32,345 nucleotides of DNA from Pseudoalteromonas sp. BSi20652 (GTDB taxonomy: Bacteria > Pseudomonadota > Gammaproteobacteria > Enterobacterales > Alteromonadaceae). Below, in pieces: positions 19,809-29,068 of this stretch. Within the stretch, counting starts at the first letter, position 1. Every line of letters begins with the position of its first letter. The stretch is from the NCBI RefSeq assembly GCF_000239855.1, contig NZ_BADT01000155.1, positions 1-32,345 of the forward strand, given 5' to 3'. Both the position numbers and the translations under genes were made by a program. The notes under the pieces were generated by a model, which was not told the origin of the DNA, searched no databases, and saw nothing but the letters and a program-made list of their open reading frames with translations.

Positions 19809-20627
19809 TTATAGCATCGCACTAGTATGCGATGCGTTTTCAGGTTCTTGCTGCGTTAAAAAGTTTTGGTTCATACTTTGCGCTGGGCACTCACAATCCG
19901 GTCGACCAATAATTTTAGCGGGTACGCCAACAGCCGTGGTATGTGGTGGAACATTGCTTAGCACAACAGAGCCCGCACCAATTCGTGCGCCCTCACCTAC
20001 TTCAATATTACCAAGTACTTTAGCGCCAGCGCCAATTAATACACCCGCTCTAATTTTAGGGTGACGATCGCCCTGCTCATTACCCGTACCGCCAAGCGTT
20101 ACAGATTGCAAAATTGATACGTTATCTTCAATTACCGCTGTTTCACCAATAACAATACCGGTTGCATGGTCAAACATAATGCATTTACCTACTTTACATG
20201 CAGGGTGAATATCGACCCCAAACACTTCAGAGTTACGACTTTGAATAAAGCGCGCTAACTCTTTGCGGTTTTGTTGCCACAAGCAATTTGCCAAACGGTG
20301 CGCCTGAATAGCATGAAAACCTTTTAGATTTAATATAACCGTAAGATAGGTTTCTGATGCCGGATCGCGGTCTTTCACCGCTTTAATATCCTCAGCAACA
20401 AAAGATAGCATTCGGTCACATTTTACAAATGCTTGGTCGAACAGCTCTCGGATAGTGAATGCAGATACCACCGCATCAGCCAACTTATTAGCAACAATAA
20501 AGCTCAATGCCGAACCTAAACAATCATGATTCAAAATGCATGAATAAACATGACTTGCTAATAATGGTTCACGTTTTACTACATCGTTAGCTTCGTCGCG
20601 AAGCTGTTGCCAAATTGCATGACGCAT
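19809..20627 (-). CDS. cysE: Serine O-acetyltransferase CysE
   Basis: Makes O-acetylserine from serine and acetyl-CoA, the entry step to cysteine. 272 aa against 273 in E. coli. The helical N-terminal SATase domain (IWQQLRDEANDVVKREPLLASHVY) is followed by left-handed beta-helix hexapeptide repeats (about 145-245) with the catalytic DHATGIVIGETAVI and GGTGNEQGDRHPKI. The tail GVPAKIIGRPDCECPAQSMNQNF keeps the C-terminal region that in this family binds cysteine synthase and confers cysteine feedback. Confidence 0.95.
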   Translation of the reverse strand: MRHAIWQQLRDEANDVVKREPLLASHVYSCILNHDCLGSALSFIVANKLADAVVSAFTIRELFDQAFVKCDRMLSFVAEDIKAVKDRDPASETYLTVILNLKGFHAIQAHRLANCLWQQNRKELARFIQSRNSEVFGVDIHPACKVGKCIMFDHATGIVIGETAVIEDNVSILQSVTLGGTGNEQGDRHPKIRAGVLIGAGAKVLGNIEVGEGARIGAGSVVLSNVPPHTTAVGVPAKIIGRPDCECPAQSMNQNFLTQQEPENASHTSAML

Positions 20628-20769
20628 AATACTGCACTGCCTTAAGTTGATATAAAATAGCCTTTTCCCAAGTCTAACGGATTTAAAGCCTAAGGTGTTA
20701 ATCCCTTAGTTATTTGTTCTGGTTATTAGGTATAACTGTTTATTAAGTTTCATTATTAAATAATAAAAA

Positions 20770-20796
20770 TGCCTCGGTGCTTATAGCACCGAGGCA
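20770..20796. terminator. Terminator downstream of the M16 peptidase gene
   Basis: Perfect stem GCCTCGGTGC (20771-20780), loop TTATA, GCACCGAGGC (20786-20795), flanked by A and T tracts on both sides. It stands 29 bp after the M16 stop codon on the minus strand and is followed there by TTTTTATTA. It separates the M16 gene from cysE. Confidence 0.85.
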
Positions 20797-20824
20797 TTAT
20801 TTTAACGCTTAAAAAACACTTAAA

Positions 20825-23707
20825 TTATTGAAATACTTTATCGACTTTCATCACTTCAATATTTTTTGCAGGAATTGCTAATTTGTAATCAGCAATTACT
20901 TTATCCTCAGCAACTAGTTCCGCTGGTTTTTTTGTGTTGTAAACCATTGGTGAGGTTTGCTGCGATGCTAAACGTTTTTGCATATCAGCGCCGTCACCAG
21001 TAATAAACACATAGTGAACATTGTCTGTTTGTAAGTTTTCTTTAATAACGCGGTTTACATCGGCAACGCTTAGCGTTTTAAGTTTATTAGTTACGTAACT
21101 TACAAAGCTATCTGTGTTGTAAAATTCGCTATCAAGCGCGTAACCTAATTGGCGGTTTTGACTTGCTACCATTTGCGGCACAAAGTTAATTAAAAAGTTA
21201 CGCGTTGCTTCAAAGTCATCTTCGCTCATACCATTTTTAATTAGCTTATCTAGTTCAAACAAGGCGGTACGTGTTGCAAAGTGCGCATCGTTATTAGAGC
21301 GAAGTGGGCGTAACCACACTTGAAATATTTGCTCAGAGCGCCCTAGATTTGCATCAGGCTTGGTTTGAAACATACCACGTGGAAAGTATTCAATGTATGC
21401 GTAATCGCCGTAGTTCATACCGCGAGTTTCACGAATGCGCTCATATAAAAAGCTGTTAGAACTACGGTGCTCACCAAAGTACGAACGCACAAGCCAAAGG
21501 GCTGTCCAGTCTTCGCTACTTCTTATTGTATCAATAGGAAAACCAAACGATACCGCTGTCGATTGCGCTGACTTTTCTACAATAGTTGCATGATGACCTT
21601 TAAGCGCTGGCGCATCAGGAATACTTAAACGGCTTTGCTCACCCTTTGGTAGCGTTGCAAAATCGCTCATCATTTTAGCTTTAAGTTTTACAGGCACAGC
21701 CCCAATTAAGCCAACCGTGAGTTTTGATTGCGTAAGCTCGCTGTTATAAAACGCTTTAACATCATCCAGCGTCAACGCTTCTAAATCCGAAATATCACCA
21801 TAGTTGTAGCTTTCGTAAGGGTGATTTTTGTAAAGTGCACTGTATAGCACTTCTTTACCTAGCTCTTCATCGTTAGATGCTTTTAAGCCAGACTTAATAC
21901 CGTCGATCATTTCTTTTTTAAGGCGTTTAAAGTCGTCATCTCTAAAACCTGGATTTAATAATTGATCGCTCACAAGTGAATACCACTGCGCCGCATTATC
22001 TTTATGAATGCGCCCTTGAAACGACAGCATTTCTTTATCTATTTGATAGCCAAAGCTACCCGCAAGCGGATAAAGTGCTTTTTGAATATCTTTATAGCTT
22101 GTCGCCTCTGAGCCACCTTGTGCAAGCATAGCCGCAGTTAACGCAGCAACACCTTTTTTGCCTTGAGGGTCGGCAGCCGCGCCGGTATTGAATAAAAAGT
22201 TAACATCGATTAATGGCGAGCTATTCGTTTTATCTAGTACTTTAAATACAGGTGCCGCAGGTGCTTGTTCAAGCTTTGCAGTAAGCGCGTTTAAATTAAT
22301 TTCTTGCTCAAAACCTGGGGCTTTATCAAGTGCCGACATTGTTAATGTGGTACGTGCGTTATCGGTAAAGTATTTATTAGCAACGGCTTTAATATCTGCG
22401 CTGGTGATGTTATCTGCCGATTTATACAGCTGGTTTATAACCTCAGGATCGCGCTCAAAATGCATGTAGCTGGCAAGGGTTGATGCAATCGCTTGCGACG
22501 AATCTAAGCCATTAATAAAGCTGTATTTAAGATTCGATTTTAAATCACTGAGCTTTTGCTCATCAACAAGCTCAGTGCGTGCTTTTGCATAAGTTCGGTT
22601 AATGGCATCGCGTGCAGTGGCTAAATCATCTGCGTTTTCTACTTTAACAAATACGTGCAATAAACCCGGATCTTTAGTCTCTGGGTTATAGGTAAACATT
22701 TGGCTGGCAATTTGTTTGTCGACCACTAGCTCTTGATATAAATCTGAATTACTAGAAAAATAAAGCTGTGAGATTAAATCAAGTGCCGCTCTGTCTTTTT
22801 TAGCAGGCTCCCACGCAGCGCCTTTGTACGATACAAGTAACCAATGCCCTGGAAGCGCTTCATCTTGCTGGTGCAAATATTTTGGTGCTTGTTGTACAGG
22901 CTCTGCTTTAATGTCAGCAACATAGTTACCCTTTTTCCAGCTGCCCCAATGCTTTTTAACCATTGCCATTGTTGCTTGTGGATCTACATCGCCCACAATA
23001 ACAAGTGACACATACTCAGGCTTATAAAACTTAGCAAAAAACTCTTTACCGTACGCCATTTGATCTGGCATCGCTTCTATGTCTTTAAAAAAGCCCATAG
23101 TGGTGTGTTTATACGTGTGCTTATCAAACGCTTCTTCGCGGACAGCGCTTAATAATTTACGAATTGGGCTCGCGTTGTTTTTTAAGTACTCACCTTTAAC
23201 CGTTTGTGCTTCGGTTCTAAATTGCTCTTCGGTGTAGGTTAAGTTTTGAAAAATATCAGCTTCAAGTTCAAGTACTTTATCAAGATGCTGTTTTGAAAAA
23301 TTTAAATGGTAGTTTGTAAAATCGTTCGTTGTATATGCGCGGTTATCAACACCTGAATTTTTTAATATGTCTGAATACACATCTTCAGGGTATTTTTGTG
23401 AGCCTTTAAACATCATGTGTTCAAAAAAGTGAGCAAAACCTGTTTTGCCCTCTTCAACTTCGTTACGCGATCCAACCGATACCGGAATTTGCAGCGACAC
23501 TACATCAGGGTAATCGGTTTTAACAACCATGACACGTAAGCCGTTTTCTAGCTCTTCAATTAAATAATCTTGCGAAAAAACACGGTCATCAGCTTTATTT
23601 GCTTGTTCTTGTTGTGCTGTTGTTTGCGTGCTTTGGTTTTGTTGCATTGCGCAACCCGTTAATGCCAGCGATACCGCTAAGCTGGTTGCTAATAATTTAA
23701 ATTTCAT
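20825..23707 (-). CDS. M16 family zinc metallopeptidase, lipoprotein
   Basis: Large pitrilysin/insulinase-type peptidase of 960 aa with two M16 halves. A lipoprotein signal (MKFKLLATSLAVSLALTGC, lipobox cysteine 19) implies a membrane-tethered periplasmic enzyme. The inverted zinc motif HFFEH (93-97) is intact, with the downstream glutamate region TEAQTVKGEYLKN; the second half (from about 490) lacks an HxxEH, as is normal for the inactive half of M16 proteins. The R/Y motif RETRGMNYGDYAY near 780 fits the C-terminal substrate-binding half. By family it degrades peptides; the substrate is unknown. It is a single-gene unit ending at a strong terminator. Confidence 0.92.
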   Translation of the reverse strand: MKFKLLATSLAVSLALTGCAMQQNQSTQTTAQQEQANKADDRVFSQDYLIEELENGLRVMVVKTDYPDVVSLQIPVSVGSRNEVEEGKTGFAHFFEHMMFKGSQKYPEDVYSDILKNSGVDNRAYTTNDFTNYHLNFSKQHLDKVLELEADIFQNLTYTEEQFRTEAQTVKGEYLKNNASPIRKLLSAVREEAFDKHTYKHTTMGFFKDIEAMPDQMAYGKEFFAKFYKPEYVSLVIVGDVDPQATMAMVKKHWGSWKKGNYVADIKAEPVQQAPKYLHQQDEALPGHWLLVSYKGAAWEPAKKDRAALDLISQLYFSSNSDLYQELVVDKQIASQMFTYNPETKDPGLLHVFVKVENADDLATARDAINRTYAKARTELVDEQKLSDLKSNLKYSFINGLDSSQAIASTLASYMHFERDPEVINQLYKSADNITSADIKAVANKYFTDNARTTLTMSALDKAPGFEQEINLNALTAKLEQAPAAPVFKVLDKTNSSPLIDVNFLFNTGAAADPQGKKGVAALTAAMLAQGGSEATSYKDIQKALYPLAGSFGYQIDKEMLSFQGRIHKDNAAQWYSLVSDQLLNPGFRDDDFKRLKKEMIDGIKSGLKASNDEELGKEVLYSALYKNHPYESYNYGDISDLEALTLDDVKAFYNSELTQSKLTVGLIGAVPVKLKAKMMSDFATLPKGEQSRLSIPDAPALKGHHATIVEKSAQSTAVSFGFPIDTIRSSEDWTALWLVRSYFGEHRSSNSFLYERIRETRGMNYGDYAYIEYFPRGMFQTKPDANLGRSEQIFQVWLRPLRSNNDAHFATRTALFELDKLIKNGMSEDDFEATRNFLINFVPQMVASQNRQLGYALDSEFYNTDSFVSYVTNKLKTLSVADVNRVIKENLQTDNVHYVFITGDGADMQKRLASQQTSPMVYNTKKPAELVAEDKVIADYKLAIPAKNIEVMKVDKVFQ

Positions 23708-23890
23708 TGTTGTCCCTTTTTAAATTGAGCAAATTTGTTGTCAGATTTAACCCATTAATTATGCCCTAAAGCCAATAAATATAAGAGCCCAAAGGGGATT
23801 TATTATGTAAACAACTGTGTCAATTACCTATTTTAGAAACTTTTCACTATGAATAAACATCATGTTAGTTGAAAAACTTTCACTAAATAA

Positions 23891-23914
23891 ATCTATCTAG
23901 ACGTCTAAATGGCT
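23891..23914. promoter_or_regulatory. Candidate MetJ operator (met box)
   Basis: A perfect copy of the 8-bp MetJ consensus AGACGTCT at 23899-23906, flanked in register by weaker units ATCTATCT (4 of 8 matches) and AAATGGCT (5 of 8). It is followed by a possible -10, TATATT (23917-23922), and lies 45 bp before the start of the MTHFR-family gene. MetJ needs tandem boxes, so the weak flanks leave some doubt. Confidence 0.55.
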
Positions 23915-23958
23915 GCTATATTAAATCCATCAAAACAAACTTAGCTGGAATGAGGATT

Positions 23959-24915
23959 ATGGCTTTATCATTAAAAGAAAAAATAGAGGACACCAAACAA
24001 GGTGTTTATCTTATTGGTACTACCCCGCCTAAAATTGGCACCGATAAAGCGCAATTAAAAACCATTGCAGAAAAGCTATTAGGTCGCTTACACGAAATTG
24101 AATACGACGGCGTAATAATTTACGACATTCAAGACGAAAGCAGCCGAACTAATCAAGATCGCCCATTTCCGTTTAAACAAACCGTTGATCCGCGTGAATA
24201 CAGTCATTTACTTCGTAATTTATCTGCACAAGATGTGATTACTTATAAAAGTGTGGCGCAGCGTGGCGTAGGCGAATTTAAAGATTGGCTAAGTGAAACT
24301 AAAAACGACTACGATTTGCAAAATGTAGTTTTAGTAGGTAGCCCGTCATCGATAGGCGATATAAAGCTAAGCCTGCCAGATGCGTATAAAGCAATGGCTG
24401 AGCAATCAGATGATTTCTTTTTAGGTGGCGTTACGATTGCCGAGCGCCATTCAAGCAAACGAAATGAGCACGAACGATTAATAGAAAAAACAGCACAAGG
24501 TTGTCGGTTTTTTATATCGCAAGCTGTTTACGACGCACAAGCTACTATAGAGCTAATTACTAGCTACGCGCGAACATGTAAAGCACAAGGTATTACACCT
24601 CAACGTATTATATTAACGTTTACCCCGTGCGGCGGCGAAAAAACCTTAGACTTTATGCAATGGTTGGGTATCTCAGTGCCAGAGGCAACTAAATGGCGCA
24701 TGCTTGATGCAGACAATACATTAAGCGAATCGGTACGTATTTGCCGCGAAAACCTCGACCTAATACTTAAAAGCTGTGCGCACTTAGACGTGCCGCTGGG
24801 TTTAAATATTGAAAGCTTAACAAACCGTAAAGAAGAAATTGATGCGTCAATTAATCTATACCGCTTATTAAAAGCAACAATGGAATTAAACCTAGCTGAA
24901 AAGCAAATTGCTTAA
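23959..24915 (+). CDS. Methylenetetrahydrofolate reductase-family protein
   Basis: FAD-linked reductase of the MTHFR superfamily, 318 aa, which would make 5-methyltetrahydrofolate for methionine synthesis if it is a true MetF. Seen: GTTPPK near the N-terminus where MetF has EFFPPK; EYDGVIIYDIQDES; LVGSPSS; FLGGVTIAERHSSKRNEHERLIEKTAQGCRFFISQ, matching the region that holds MTHFR substrate residues; then IILTFTPCG. It departs enough from classical MetF to be a paralogous subfamily. The upstream met box supports a methionine or one-carbon role. I chose ATG 23959 (MALSLKEKIED) over the in-frame ATG at 23950. Confidence 0.75.
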   Translation: MALSLKEKIEDTKQGVYLIGTTPPKIGTDKAQLKTIAEKLLGRLHEIEYDGVIIYDIQDESSRTNQDRPFPFKQTVDPREYSHLLRNLSAQDVITYKSVAQRGVGEFKDWLSETKNDYDLQNVVLVGSPSSIGDIKLSLPDAYKAMAEQSDDFFLGGVTIAERHSSKRNEHERLIEKTAQGCRFFISQAVYDAQATIELITSYARTCKAQGITPQRIILTFTPCGGEKTLDFMQWLGISVPEATKWRMLDADNTLSESVRICRENLDLILKSCAHLDVPLGLNIESLTNRKEEIDASINLYRLLKATMELNLAEKQIA

Positions 24916-24950
24916 AGGCTAAGATTAAAACTAGTTCACTCCCCTTCTTG

Positions 24951-24974
24951 GCAAGCCTTATAGCTTGCTTTTTT
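24951..24974 (+). terminator. Terminator of the MTHFR-family gene
   Basis: GCAAGC, loop CTTATA, GCTTGC, followed by six T (24969-24974), 35 bp after the stop codon. Confidence 0.8.
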
Positions 24975-25029
24975 GTTTTAGTACGCCGTACCATTTAAGT
25001 AATTATTATTTAAGCATAACAAGATGTAC

Positions 25030-26763
25030 CTAAATACAAAGCCATTTAGCAATCTCTTCAAACATGCTTTTTACGGCTATTGGTTTTGAAATATACCCAT
25101 TCATACCACTATTTTTTGCTTTTAAAAGATCCGTCTCCATTGTATTTGCAGTCATAGCAATAATAGGTAAATCTTTAAACTGTGGTTGCTTTTTTATTTC
25201 AATTGCTGCGGTATATCCGTCCATTTTCGGCATTTGGCAATCCATTAATACACCATGATACGTCTTGTGTTTTAGTGCTTCGAGCGCTTCAATACCGTCT
25301 GCGGCTATATCTACTAATAGACCATTTGAACGAAGGATTTGAGAGGCAACTTGTTGATTAAGTGGATTATCTTCCACTAATAAAATTTGCACGCCTTGTA
25401 ATTTTTTTAATAATGAATTTGCTATTGATTTAGTTTGTAGTGTAGATTTTTTTAACGGCTGTTTATTCAAAACCTGCAAAAGCACATTATAAACGTTACT
25501 TTTTATAACCGGCTTGATGAGTATCCTACAAGTGTTTTCTTCAAACCCGAGCAGACTTTTATTAAGCGCTTTATTTTCACAAGGCGCAATAATAATGAGT
25601 TTTTTTGCATTTATTTTTAGTTTGTCTCGCAGTGATTCTGCTGAACCAATATTTTTTAAATTTAATATTCGCCAATCAATAAAAATAAAGTGATAAGTGG
25701 ATGAATTAATAAGGGCGTCTAAGGCCTCGCCTGCACTATTTATAACCTCAACATTAACTTTAAAGCCGTTAAGTAACGCTTGTAATGACTGTAACTTGCT
25801 ACTGGTACTTTCAATGACGAGTGCGCGTTTATTTTCTAATAAAGCAACTTCAAAGTTAGCCTGTTTGGCTGCAACTCCTAGAGGGACTTGAAAAGTAAAA
25901 CAACTGCCTTTTTTAATCTCACTTTGTACTGAAATCTCCCCCCCCATTAATTCAACTAAAGTTTTACTAATAACTAAACCCAAACCCGTACCACCAAACT
26001 TACGCGTAGTAGACACATCAGCCTGAGTGAAAGGTTTGAATAATGATTCAACCTGTGGTGGAGTCATACCAATGCCATTATCAGTTATTGAAAAAGATAT
26101 ATTGTCGTACCCATCATGTTTACTCGTTAAATCTATTGCTAACACAACGGTCCCACGCATTGAAAATTTTAATGCATTATTGAGTAAGTTTAATATCACC
26201 TGATTTAATCTTAATGCGTCACCAGTAAAATAATCAGGCAGTTGAGAATCAACATCAAATATCACCTCAATATTTCTCTCAGAGGCTAAACCACTAATCA
26301 AATTTACAAGGTTTTCTAAAAAGTGGTTAAAATTAAATTGTTTATTTTCAAGCTCTAACTTGCCCGCCTCCACCTTAGAAAAATCTAAAATATCGTTTAT
26401 GATCCCTAATAACGATTGCGCTGAATAATGAATTTTTTCAACGTAGTCACGTTGTTTTTCAGATAATTGAGTATCAAGTGCAAGATAAGCCATACCTATA
26501 ATTGCATTCATTGGGGTACGAATTTCATGGCTCATATTGGCTAAAAAACCAGATTTTGCCTGATTAGCAGATTCAGCCTCTTGTTTTGCGAGTATAAGAT
26601 CATTTGTTCTGCTTGCTACTTCTTGTTCTAAATTTTCTGCAGCATTTTTTAGCACTTCATTAGCTTCATAAAGCTGTAAAGACTTTTGTTCTAATAACTT
26701 TTCAGCCTCTTTACGCGCACGTCGCTCTCGTTCCAGCATTCTTTGTAAAAGCGCTGCATCCAT
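25030..26763 (-). CDS. H-NOX-associated soluble hybrid histidine kinase
   Basis: Cytosolic hybrid kinase of 577 aa with no membrane segment. Order: coiled coil (1-68); HisKA with H79 in NMSHEIRTP; HATPase with N box ([10 protein letters not shown]), DNGIGM and [10 protein letters not shown]; a degenerate receiver (about 312-432) that keeps D363 (FIDWR) and K417 but has lost most of the acidic pocket (VIEST); and a full C-terminal receiver with VEDN, D508 (LMDCQMP) and K560. It starts 2 bp after the H-NOX stop codon, so the two are surely co-expressed. In known H-NOX/HK pairs the heme protein controls kinase autophosphorylation in response to NO. The phosphate acceptor (HPt or regulator) is not adjacent. 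Confidence 0.92.
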   Translation of the reverse strand: MDAALLQRMLERERRARKEAEKLLEQKSLQLYEANEVLKNAAENLEQEVASRTNDLILAKQEAESANQAKSGFLANMSHEIRTPMNAIIGMAYLALDTQLSEKQRDYVEKIHYSAQSLLGIINDILDFSKVEAGKLELENKQFNFNHFLENLVNLISGLASERNIEVIFDVDSQLPDYFTGDALRLNQVILNLLNNALKFSMRGTVVLAIDLTSKHDGYDNISFSITDNGIGMTPPQVESLFKPFTQADVSTTRKFGGTGLGLVISKTLVELMGGEISVQSEIKKGSCFTFQVPLGVAAKQANFEVALLENKRALVIESTSSKLQSLQALLNGFKVNVEVINSAGEALDALINSSTYHFIFIDWRILNLKNIGSAESLRDKLKINAKKLIIIAPCENKALNKSLLGFEENTCRILIKPVIKSNVYNVLLQVLNKQPLKKSTLQTKSIANSLLKKLQGVQILLVEDNPLNQQVASQILRSNGLLVDIAADGIEALEALKHKTYHGVLMDCQMPKMDGYTAAIEIKKQPQFKDLPIIAMTANTMETDLLKAKNSGMNGYISKPIAVKSMFEEIAKWLCI

Positions 26764-26765
26764 AA

Positions 26766-27305
26766 TTAACCAACCAAAGTTAGAGTGAAAGTTGCTACTT
26801 GGTGATTATCGCTAATATCACTATCTACATGAATGTTTTCACCAAAGTGATTTGCAGCACCTTCTATAAGCCCATCAGCTAAAAGTGCAAACGGGTTACT
26901 TGACTGATAAAACATTTGCATTTGAGTGCGACTTAAACGTTTGGTTTGAAAACTGGGAAGCTCTGCATTGCTGTATAGCTTTTTAACTTCAACATGGACA
27001 TGCCTGTCTATCGTATCTAAAAAATCAAACGTGTTTGTTAAATCTTTAAAAAAATAAGGGTAGTAAATTACAAAGCGACTTAACAGGTATTTGCCATATT
27101 CTTTAAGCAGCACAGTTATTGGCAAATTAACACACGCGCTTAGTGAGGTAATTAATTTTACAAGTTCTTCCTTATTATAATTACCAACACTGGTATATGC
27201 CCCTTTAGAGTCAAGATCATTGAGTTCTATTATTTGGTCAGCCACCTCTGCAGAAAAGTGATTTTCAACCATTTCTAAAAACTCAGTGAAAATAATACCT
27301 TTCAT
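26766..27305 (-). CDS. hnoX: H-NOX heme NO-binding sensor protein
   Basis: Heme-nitric oxide/oxygen-binding domain protein, 179 aa, a stand-alone H-NOX. The start [14 protein letters not shown] matches the family. The proximal heme ligand is H104 in [19 protein letters not shown], matching the HxxxVxxLYPxAxxPxF pattern. The propionate-binding YxSxR motif appears as YQSSN (133-137): Tyr and Ser are present but Arg is Asn. [10 protein letters not shown] follows, as in the family. ATG 27305 is chosen, with GAGG about ten bases upstream; a TTG just before it is not needed. First gene of a two-gene operon with the kinase. Confidence 0.9.
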   Translation of the reverse strand: MKGIIFTEFLEMVENHFSAEVADQIIELNDLDSKGAYTSVGNYNKEELVKLITSLSACVNLPITVLLKEYGKYLLSRFVIYYPYFFKDLTNTFDFLDTIDRHVHVEVKKLYSNAELPSFQTKRLSRTQMQMFYQSSNPFALLADGLIEGAANHFGENIHVDSDISDNHQVATFTLTLVG

Positions 27306-27641
27306 CAAACCGCCTCATTTTTTACTTTTTAATAAGTATAGTTTTAAACCAGAAAAGTACACATTTTAAAAGAGATAGAATTTTAACTCCCTAGGGCATG
27401 TTGACCTTTGTGGATCAAAATGTATTTAATTTAGGGACAATTTAATCACTGAGTTTTAACCCAAGTTATTATTTATTTAATGAAGTCGGTGTTTTAAATA
27501 GTTCAGTATAAAATGTGAGAATTTACTAAATGGTGGGGTAGGATTTCTATAGATTTTATTCATATTTTGCTTTACAAACCTTGTCGCTATTTTTTAGTAA
27601 AGGCGAAAATGGGGCACTAAATACCCCATAACCTTTAGCTA
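27306..27641. other. Intergenic region between rhlE-type helicase and H-NOX genes
   Basis: 336 bp, AT-rich, no coding frame. It must hold the H-NOX/kinase promoter on its left-facing strand, but no clear operator (such as an NsrR- or NorR-type site) was recognised. A weak hairpin (TGGGG with CCCCA at about 27610-27629) lies after the helicase gene and may be its terminator. Confidence 0.4.
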
Positions 27642-28889
27642 TTATTTACGACGTCGGCTTGGTTCTCTTTTGCCTGTAATGCGTTTTTTATCGCGATCTT
27701 TTCGCGACTTGTTGGTGTTTTTACGATTATCTTTTGGCTTTTTATTAGGATCTGGCTCGTAACCTTCTAACCACTGCGGCGTTAAACGCGTATCGAGTAG
27801 TACTTCAATTTCTTCTAGCAGCCATTGCTCATCAAGACTTACCAGCGACATAGCAAGTCCTTGCTCACCAGCACGACCTGTACGGCCAATACGGTGCACG
27901 TAATCCTCGGCAATGTACGGTAGTTCAAAGTTAATTACGTATCTAAGTGTAGAAATATCTAAACCACGCGCGGCTACATCGGTTGCAACAAGTACGCGTG
28001 TAATACCTTCTTTAAAGTTTTGCAATGCACGGTCGCGTGCGCCTTGCGATTTATCGCCATGGATCGATTCGGTTTTTAAACCGTCTTTACACATTTCTTT
28101 AGCGAGCTGATCGGCCATTTGTTTTGTGCGCGTAAAAATAAGCACTTGGCGCCAGTTTTTCATGCCAATCATATGCGATACAAGTTCGCGCTTACGATCC
28201 TCATCTACAGCGTAAATAACTTGCTCTACTTCAACCGCGGCTGAGTTACGTTTATCAACTTCAATTAGCTCTGGGTTTTTAAGTAACTTTTTACTGAGTT
28301 CAAACACGCTGTCATCAAACGTAGCTGAAAAGAGTAAAGTTTGGCGATCGCCAGGAATATGGCGCAATATGCGTCTAATTTCATCAATAAATCCCATATC
28401 AAGCATGCGGTCTGCTTCGTCAAACACTAAGGAGTCTACGCTTGAAAGTACCACACTGCCTTTAACTATATGATCAAGTAAACGCCCTGGCGTTGCCACT
28501 ATAACTTGAGCTGTTCTAAGAGCTTTTATCTGAGGGCCGATACTTGCGCCACCATAGGCTAAAGCACCATTAATATTAGTACCTTGTGCGTACTTTTCAA
28601 AGCTGGCAAATACTTGCTGAGCAAGCTCTCGTGTTGGCGTTAAAATTACAACGCGGGCAATGCCTGGTTCATCTTTTTTAGGGGTATTCAAAAGCTTATG
28701 CAACAAAGGTAAAACAAACGCGGCTGTTTTACCCGTACCTGTTTGCGCGCTGCCCATTACATCACTTCCGGCTAAAATAGGCGGAATAGTTTTAATCTGA
28801 ATTGCGGTAGGTTGAGTGTAATTATTTTGCTCAATCGCTGTTAATAATAACGGGTCGAGATTAAGTGATGAGAACGTAGTGGCAGACAT
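27642..28889 (-). CDS. rhlE: DEAD-box ATP-dependent RNA helicase, RhlE type
   Basis: RNA helicase of 415 aa. Motifs in order: Q motif with QPTAIQ; Walker A AQTGTGKT (48-55); PTRELAQQ; TPGR; DEAD (157-160); SAT (188-190); VATDVAARGLDI; HRIGRTGRAG (332-341). A short basic C-terminal tail (KKPKDNRKNTNKSRKDRDKK and on) should bind RNA. The YGGASIGPQ segment and short acidic-free tail resemble RhlE rather than SrmB, DeaD or RhlB; the subfamily is a judgement. Likely roles are rRNA maturation or RNA turnover in the cold. Monocistronic. Confidence 0.88.
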   Translation of the reverse strand: MSATTFSSLNLDPLLLTAIEQNNYTQPTAIQIKTIPPILAGSDVMGSAQTGTGKTAAFVLPLLHKLLNTPKKDEPGIARVVILTPTRELAQQVFASFEKYAQGTNINGALAYGGASIGPQIKALRTAQVIVATPGRLLDHIVKGSVVLSSVDSLVFDEADRMLDMGFIDEIRRILRHIPGDRQTLLFSATFDDSVFELSKKLLKNPELIEVDKRNSAAVEVEQVIYAVDEDRKRELVSHMIGMKNWRQVLIFTRTKQMADQLAKEMCKDGLKTESIHGDKSQGARDRALQNFKEGITRVLVATDVAARGLDISTLRYVINFELPYIAEDYVHRIGRTGRAGEQGLAMSLVSLDEQWLLEEIEVLLDTRLTPQWLEGYEPDPNKKPKDNRKNTNKSRKDRDKKRITGKREPSRRRK

Positions 28890-29015
28890 AGGCTTAGCTT
28901 TAAAATAACAAAGAGCGCTATTGTACGCATATTACTGTACTGCGTAAATTAACCAGTCCAGAAAAGTATTTAATCGTGGTTGCTCACTTTCGCTTTAGCG
29001 CTAAAAACCCAATAA

Positions 29016-29051
29016 AAAAGGCGCTAAATAACAGCTGTATTTAGCGCCTTT
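29016..29051. terminator. Terminator downstream of the DUF3581 gene
   Basis: AAAAGGCGCTAAATA and TATTTAGCGCCTTTT form a long perfect stem around ACAGCTG-type loop bases. It stands 18 bp after the gene's stop codon on the minus strand, with an A/T tail on both sides. Confidence 0.85.
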
Positions 29052-29068
29052 TATAATTTTTTGTAGAT

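Noticed and set aside
22188-22469. Open frame of 93 codons on the plus strand
   Set aside because: Antisense to the conserved M16 peptidase gene with no Shine-Dalgarno support.
27390-27440. Possible insertion-sequence end near GGGCATGTTGACC
   Set aside because: No inverted partner, target duplication or transposase remnant nearby.
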